Source of the DNA: Eucalyptus grandis
Taxonomy: Eukaryota > Streptophyta > Magnoliopsida > Myrtales > Myrtaceae
NCBI RefSeq assembly: GCF_016545825.1
Contig: NC_052615.1
Span: 30,253,088-30,317,087 of the forward strand
Direction of reading: 5' to 3'
Length of the DNA: 64,000 nt
This document shows, in pieces, positions 59,761-64,000 of the stretch. Both the position numbers and the translations under genes were made by a program. Position 1 is the stretch's first letter. Each line of letters opens with the position of its first letter. Under the pieces are notes generated by a model. It saw nothing but the letters and a program-made list of their open reading frames with translations. It had not been told where the DNA came from and ran no database searches.

Positions 59761-60169
59761 TCATTCTTGAAATTATTTATTTTCATGCAAGTTGCCATAA
59801 GATTTCATTCTTGAACATAAATGCATTTTGTGATTTTCTTGTAAGTTGGACTTTGCACGTAAGATATATAGACACCAAGAGGCATAGGAAAATAGGAAAA
59901 GTAGAATACAAACCATTTCTCTTAAAACCTTAAATTGTTAGGAATGGATCAACAATGCATATATAGCAAACTACTAAATACCCGTCGCTGATAAGTGAAT
60001 CATTAAGAGAGAGTGTTGGGATTTGAACTATTGACCTTTATTCTAATACCATACTAAACAAATGGTTTTTCAGAGGAATTTGAACTATCAGGAAACGGAT
60101 CGACTATGTACACTTGCACAGCATATTACCTATAAGGTAGGGTCCATTAGATTACATGTGAACTTGGGT

Positions 60170-60460
60170 TTGGGATGGTCATGTCCAGACAGAAGAAAAA
60201 GAAGCACGCTGATACAATTTTCTGAGCTTGAAATTTTCTAGGTGTCTTTATGCCTCTGGTCCCCCACTTAAAGATTAGGGTCCGTCCAATTACATATGGT
60301 CTTCCAAACAGGGAGTTTGAAAATTCTGTTCCTAGGAGTGTGTGTATGTAGTGAAGCCCGCTTTGTTGAAACTTCCCTTCTTTTCTTTAACTAACCCCGC
60401 ACTATCAACCCCATTGAAAGTGGCAAGCAAGTCGACGTTGATAAACTAGCTTTAATTGAG
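60170..60460. repeat. local duplication unit T, copy 2
   Basis: Counterpart of 57930-58230 at an offset of about 2.2 kb. Confidence 0.75.
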
Positions 60461-60879
60461 ATCTTTACTCGAAAATTATTAGATGCCATCCCAAGTTGAT
60501 GAGTTTGTTTCTAAGTTGCTCCTACGTTTTCACATGGCAAATGTAAAACAAACAAAAATATCATTCGTCGCCTAATACACTTTTATCAAGTGGGCATTTG
60601 ATTTGTTCTTTATTTTTGAGATAAGCGTACTAGAAATCTTAAAACTTATCGTAAAAATATTATTGAATTCTAAAATTTTCAAAAATATAATCAACTTCTC
60701 CATTAATTTTGTCCAATTTAGCTTATGAAAAACAATGACATGGCTTCTTCTATTATCTTCTCTTTCTACGTGGCTGTCAACATAAAAATCAAGCATGAAT
60801 CAATGCACAAAACGACTCGTATTTGCCCAAAATCTTGATTTTTTCGCTCAAAACTTAATAAAATCCTAACTGCGAATAG

Positions 60880-61130
60880 GTCGTGCTGGTATCTGCTTTG
60901 AGGTTTGGACCGTATCTTGTAATTGCCTGGAAATTCATCCTTAGTTTCGTGCCCCAGTTTTCCACAACTGAAATAGAGCCGCGGAAGACCTTCACAACAG
61001 AATTTGATCCACAGTGGATTCTTGTGTTGACTGACATCAAATTCGAATCGACACTTATGAACTTATGCTTAGTTCATTTTTAATGATGGGACAGTGAAGA
61101 TACGAGCTCTGGTAAGGTTGCTTTCTGATT
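60880..61130. other. unassigned stretch with a short open frame
   Basis: A 66-codon plus-strand frame at 60883-61083 (contains STTEIEPRKTFTTEFDP) is slightly unusual in composition for this AT-rich area. I do not recognise it, and no splice partners are evident, so no gene is called. Confidence 0.25.
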
Positions 61131-61244
61131 GCAAATCAAGGGAAACTTCCATAGATTTGCACCCAGAACCGAGCGGTGGTAAAATGTTCCCTCATATGGG
61201 ATTGGGTTTAGGTTTACACGTAAAAATCCATGGAATTTCCCTTC

Positions 61245-64000
61245 ACTTTGCCTGGTAAAGTGGTGGGAAACTCCTCATGCGCAGCATCCCGAAATAAAGG
61301 ACGTAGCACGAGATAAGCTCCCAACAGAGCCTAAGGAATCCCGAGCTCAACTCCGAAGCTTATCAGGCTCTTGTTCGAAGGTGAAGAGGATAACATTCAC
61401 CATCCTTCCTTCAACGCGTACCCATCGAGAGGGGAGACCGGAAGCAGTGTGCAGGAGCCACGTTGAGGTCACCTTGTCACTGGCAAGTCCAGCGAGCCTC
61501 GCCAAACGCCGGCAGTAGCCGCCTTTGACTCCGAAGTGAGCATGTACATTTACATAGAGAGAGATAACCCGCCAAGGCTGCTGCAATTGTAGGCCTTGCC
61601 ATTGGTCAGGGAGGGCTGTACGCGTGCTTAGATTGTGAAGAGGGTATGGCCCTCGCATCAGATCTTCTGCGAGCGAGGGACTCACTGCATAATGTTGGCG
61701 ACGGGGCGACCTCGCCCATTGGCCCAGATTTCTTGCTCACTTGACTAAATTGATTTGTGAGCAAGGGACCCTCGATTCTAATTTGTCGGCATCGAATATG
61801 ACCCTAGCCCACTCACCCAGATCTGTCGCGAGTGAGGGACCCTAGCTGCTCGTCTGACGCTGGTGCTGGCCGCAACCCTAACCCACTCGTGCAGACCTGC
61901 TGTAAGTAAGTCCCAACTTACTTAGAAGTGCCACAACTCTTGTGGGTGGCTGTTGATGTTGATAACCCTATAAGGTTGCTAAATGAGACCAAAAATCAAT
62001 TCTAAAATCCAAAATCCGACTATGATTCATTAGGATTCAAGCACCTTGAGGATAGAGTTAAACCAAAGCTTGCAGGGCGATATTATAATGGTAGAGATGC
62101 CCGAATTGTTTTCTAAAGTCAATTCGCTAAATGGTGTGGAATACTATAAAACCATAATGAAAACCAGTGGTCATAATCAAATTTTAACTATTACCATCTC
62201 GTCTCATTTATAACACGGAGACAGCTGAGAAATGGAGAATTTTTTCAACTTTTGTTCTTTCCTGAAGAATATGCACGGTACCTTATTCTCAGGTTGCCAA
62301 AGATATATGTGATTCCAAGCCAGTAAACATGAAGGACTCTTCTAGAAAATTGAGTTCTCTTCTTGCTTCAGTTTAATGAATATCGTTTCAAGTTTTATCT
62401 GCAGATAATTTCAGAAAAGCTACGCAGGTGCGGCATGGACTCAGACCAACTTACGTCGACCCCCACTATGGCTTCCTGGACACCTGGAGTCGATCAACCC
62501 CTTTCACCACTGATCCAGCGCTTGCAGAGCTCCTCATTCCGGTCGCTGAAAACATTTTGCTCGCCTCTAATCCTTCTGTTGGAATGCTAGTCTCTTATGA
62601 GTCAATTGCACTTCAAAGTCGAATACTATCTTTATCTGCCTCTACTTGTGTCCCAACCAGTGACTCTTATATAGAAGAGATTGCTCTTCAGCCCTAAAAA
62701 AAGAACAAATAGACCTAGCACTAAAAAGAGAGAAAAAGCAAAGAACACGCAGTCATAAAATAGTTTCGCCCGTACTCAGTTTTCGGCTCCCGATTGAAAG
62801 GACAAACATTATTGCAGTATTATATTTGAAATAATGAACAGGCAAATCATGTACAGTTTACAAGTGGCATAACTTTAAGATTCTAGTACTCGTTGATATT
62901 GGTTGACAGTGTTCATCACTAAGAATCCCCCCGTGATCGATTTGCTCTTTTTGGTCCATAAAAAAGGGGATTTATGTTTCGGGGACAATGAATTTCTGTC
63001 CCTACATTAAGCAGAAGTCCCATGATTTTCTGTTCTCAGAAAACAAGTATTTTCACTAAATTGTGAAAATGGTTCTATAAGCAACTCGAGTATTCCCAGA
63101 TTGACAATTGACGATTTATCTATGGAATGTGAACTTGATTTCCTGTACACATGCCATTTTCCTAACATGGTTAGTGGAAGCTATGATCCGTGATCACAAA
63201 ATGGAAGGGGTATATATCCATTTATAGACTTGTGTATGTTGGTCGATGTGAATATTTGGAAAACTAATACTCCTATAGAGTCAATGCGCATCTCATTGTT
63301 AAGTCCTTAGACTAGAGATAGTAAAATCCATTTTATTGCAGACCAATAGGCGAAGCGAATCATAGAGCATGAAAGTGGCATCTATGTCGATTGAAGAGGC
63401 GTTCAAGGTTAAGTCCAATTGTAGTATGTTTGGCTTGGTCTACAGAAATCTTGTTCTCGGAATTTTATGTTACAGGGACCCTCATAATGGGGAATTATTT
63501 TTGCCTAAACCTGGATTTTCAGAATAATTAACAGTATATTCATGTCTTTAGAAATTGTATCTTACAAAAAACCTGGTTTATCAGGATGAATAACAGTATG
63601 TTCTGTTCTTAGAATTTTATATTACAAGAACTGTAAAATTGAGAATTTCTTGCCTAAACCTAGATTTATGGACCGAGTGCAAGCACAATTGTTGATCTTA
63701 TGGGGCTAACAAATGTGCTCACCAGAAACCCTAGTAAGCAATTGTTGTGATTAATTTGGTCCACCTAGAATTAGGACTAGGCAAGAAATTCTCGGCGACC
63801 TGGTCATTAGCACGTGGTACAACCAAAGGTAACTAAGAAAAGGAAATTAAAACCCCACAAAGGTGCGATGACAACAAATACTAGGTAGGTCTTTTCCCCT
63901 GCTAATGCAAAAGATACGGAGGAGACAACGTTGCAAATTCACACCACACATGACCAAGGAAACACCCTACCATAAAGCACTTAACCAGCACCGGTCTCCA
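61245..64000. repeat. duplicated region B, continues past the window
   Basis: This is the second copy of segments from region A (51075-56540) in the same orientation. It lacks the copper-ATPase fragment and the MITE. It carries an extra insert at about 61460-62060 that includes GC-rich low-complexity DNA. Homology runs to the last base of the window. Confidence 0.85.
61470..61925. repeat. GC-rich low-complexity insert
   Basis: Repeated words such as gcgagtgagggaccct and actcacccagatctg lie inside duplicated region B and are absent at the matching place in region A. This suggests a later insertion in the same style as the other GC-rich cores. Confidence 0.5.

Noticed and set aside
62363..62697. 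possible exon conserved with 53880-54240
   Set aside because: The nucleotide similarity is strong, but the open frame differs between the two copies and neither is conserved, so coding is not supported.
1..64000. tRNA, rRNA and organelle DNA insertions
   Set aside because: Apart from a SINE-like box A/B pair, I found no tRNA fold, no rRNA segments and no recognisable plastid or mitochondrial genes by eye.
1..64000. search for a novel biological system such as a biosynthetic or defence cluster
   Set aside because: Only three intact-looking genes and two gene fragments are supported. They belong to unrelated or only loosely related processes, so no cluster can be claimed.

Overview
This is a 64 kb stretch of plant nuclear DNA. 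The evidence is spliced genes with plant-type introns, a plant CC-type glutaredoxin, plant Copia, Gypsy-like, LINE and TRIM retroelements, and many MITE-like elements. The mix of AT-rich inverted-repeat arms around GC-rich low-complexity cores resembles what I know of Myrtaceae (for example Eucalyptus relatives), but that placement is an inference. I see no operon, CRISPR array, phage or other prokaryotic system. I also see no convincing undescribed biological system. The interest lies in transposon structure, duplications and sequence quality.

Layout. (1) 1-2.0 kb: the 3' end of a Copia (Sirevirus-like) LTR retrotransposon with its 3' LTR. (2) 2-7.9 kb: non-coding, with a 100-N assembly gap at 3822-3921 and a degenerate MITE-like element at about 6.1-6.9 kb. 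(3) 7.9-11.4 kb, minus strand: a five-exon Topors-like RING E3 ligase gene. (4) 13.6-19.6 kb, plus strand: an 18-exon APC7 gene (anaphase-promoting complex TPR subunit), with a TRIM retroelement and a SINE-like box A/B pair in its introns. (5) 20-26 kb: repeats, a Copia LTR and a hAT-like insertion with an 8-bp target duplication. (6) 26.4-28.3 kb: a ROXY-type glutaredoxin and its flank, duplicated in direct orientation at 45.7-47.4 kb, where the glutaredoxin has lost its active site. (7) 30.2-31.0 kb: a long-TIR element. (8) 33.4-39.3 kb: a full-length minus-strand LINE between perfect 15-bp target site duplications. (9) 39.5-40.8 kb: a PIF/Harbinger-like MITE with TTA duplications. (10) 40.9-44.1 and 47.4-50.5 kb: two long LTR-like blocks in opposite orientation, each with a minisatellite. 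(11) 51-64 kb: a nested tandem duplication that contains a broken copper-ATPase (HMA5-like) pseudogene and a second member of the Harbinger-like MITE family.

The three otherwise well-preserved genes together carry about ten 1-2 base indels that break frame, several in homopolymers. Splice sites and reading-frame similarity are intact everywhere else. The simplest reading is residual indel error in a long-read assembly, with genuine loss of function less likely. The genes as written do not translate end to end, and the annotations below describe the evident intended models.

Functionally, the Topors-like RING gene and APC7 both belong to ubiquitin ligation and lie head to head with about 2.2 kb between their start codons. 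The glutaredoxin is a putative nuclear redox regulator that partners TGA transcription factors. I see no evidence that these genes work as one system.
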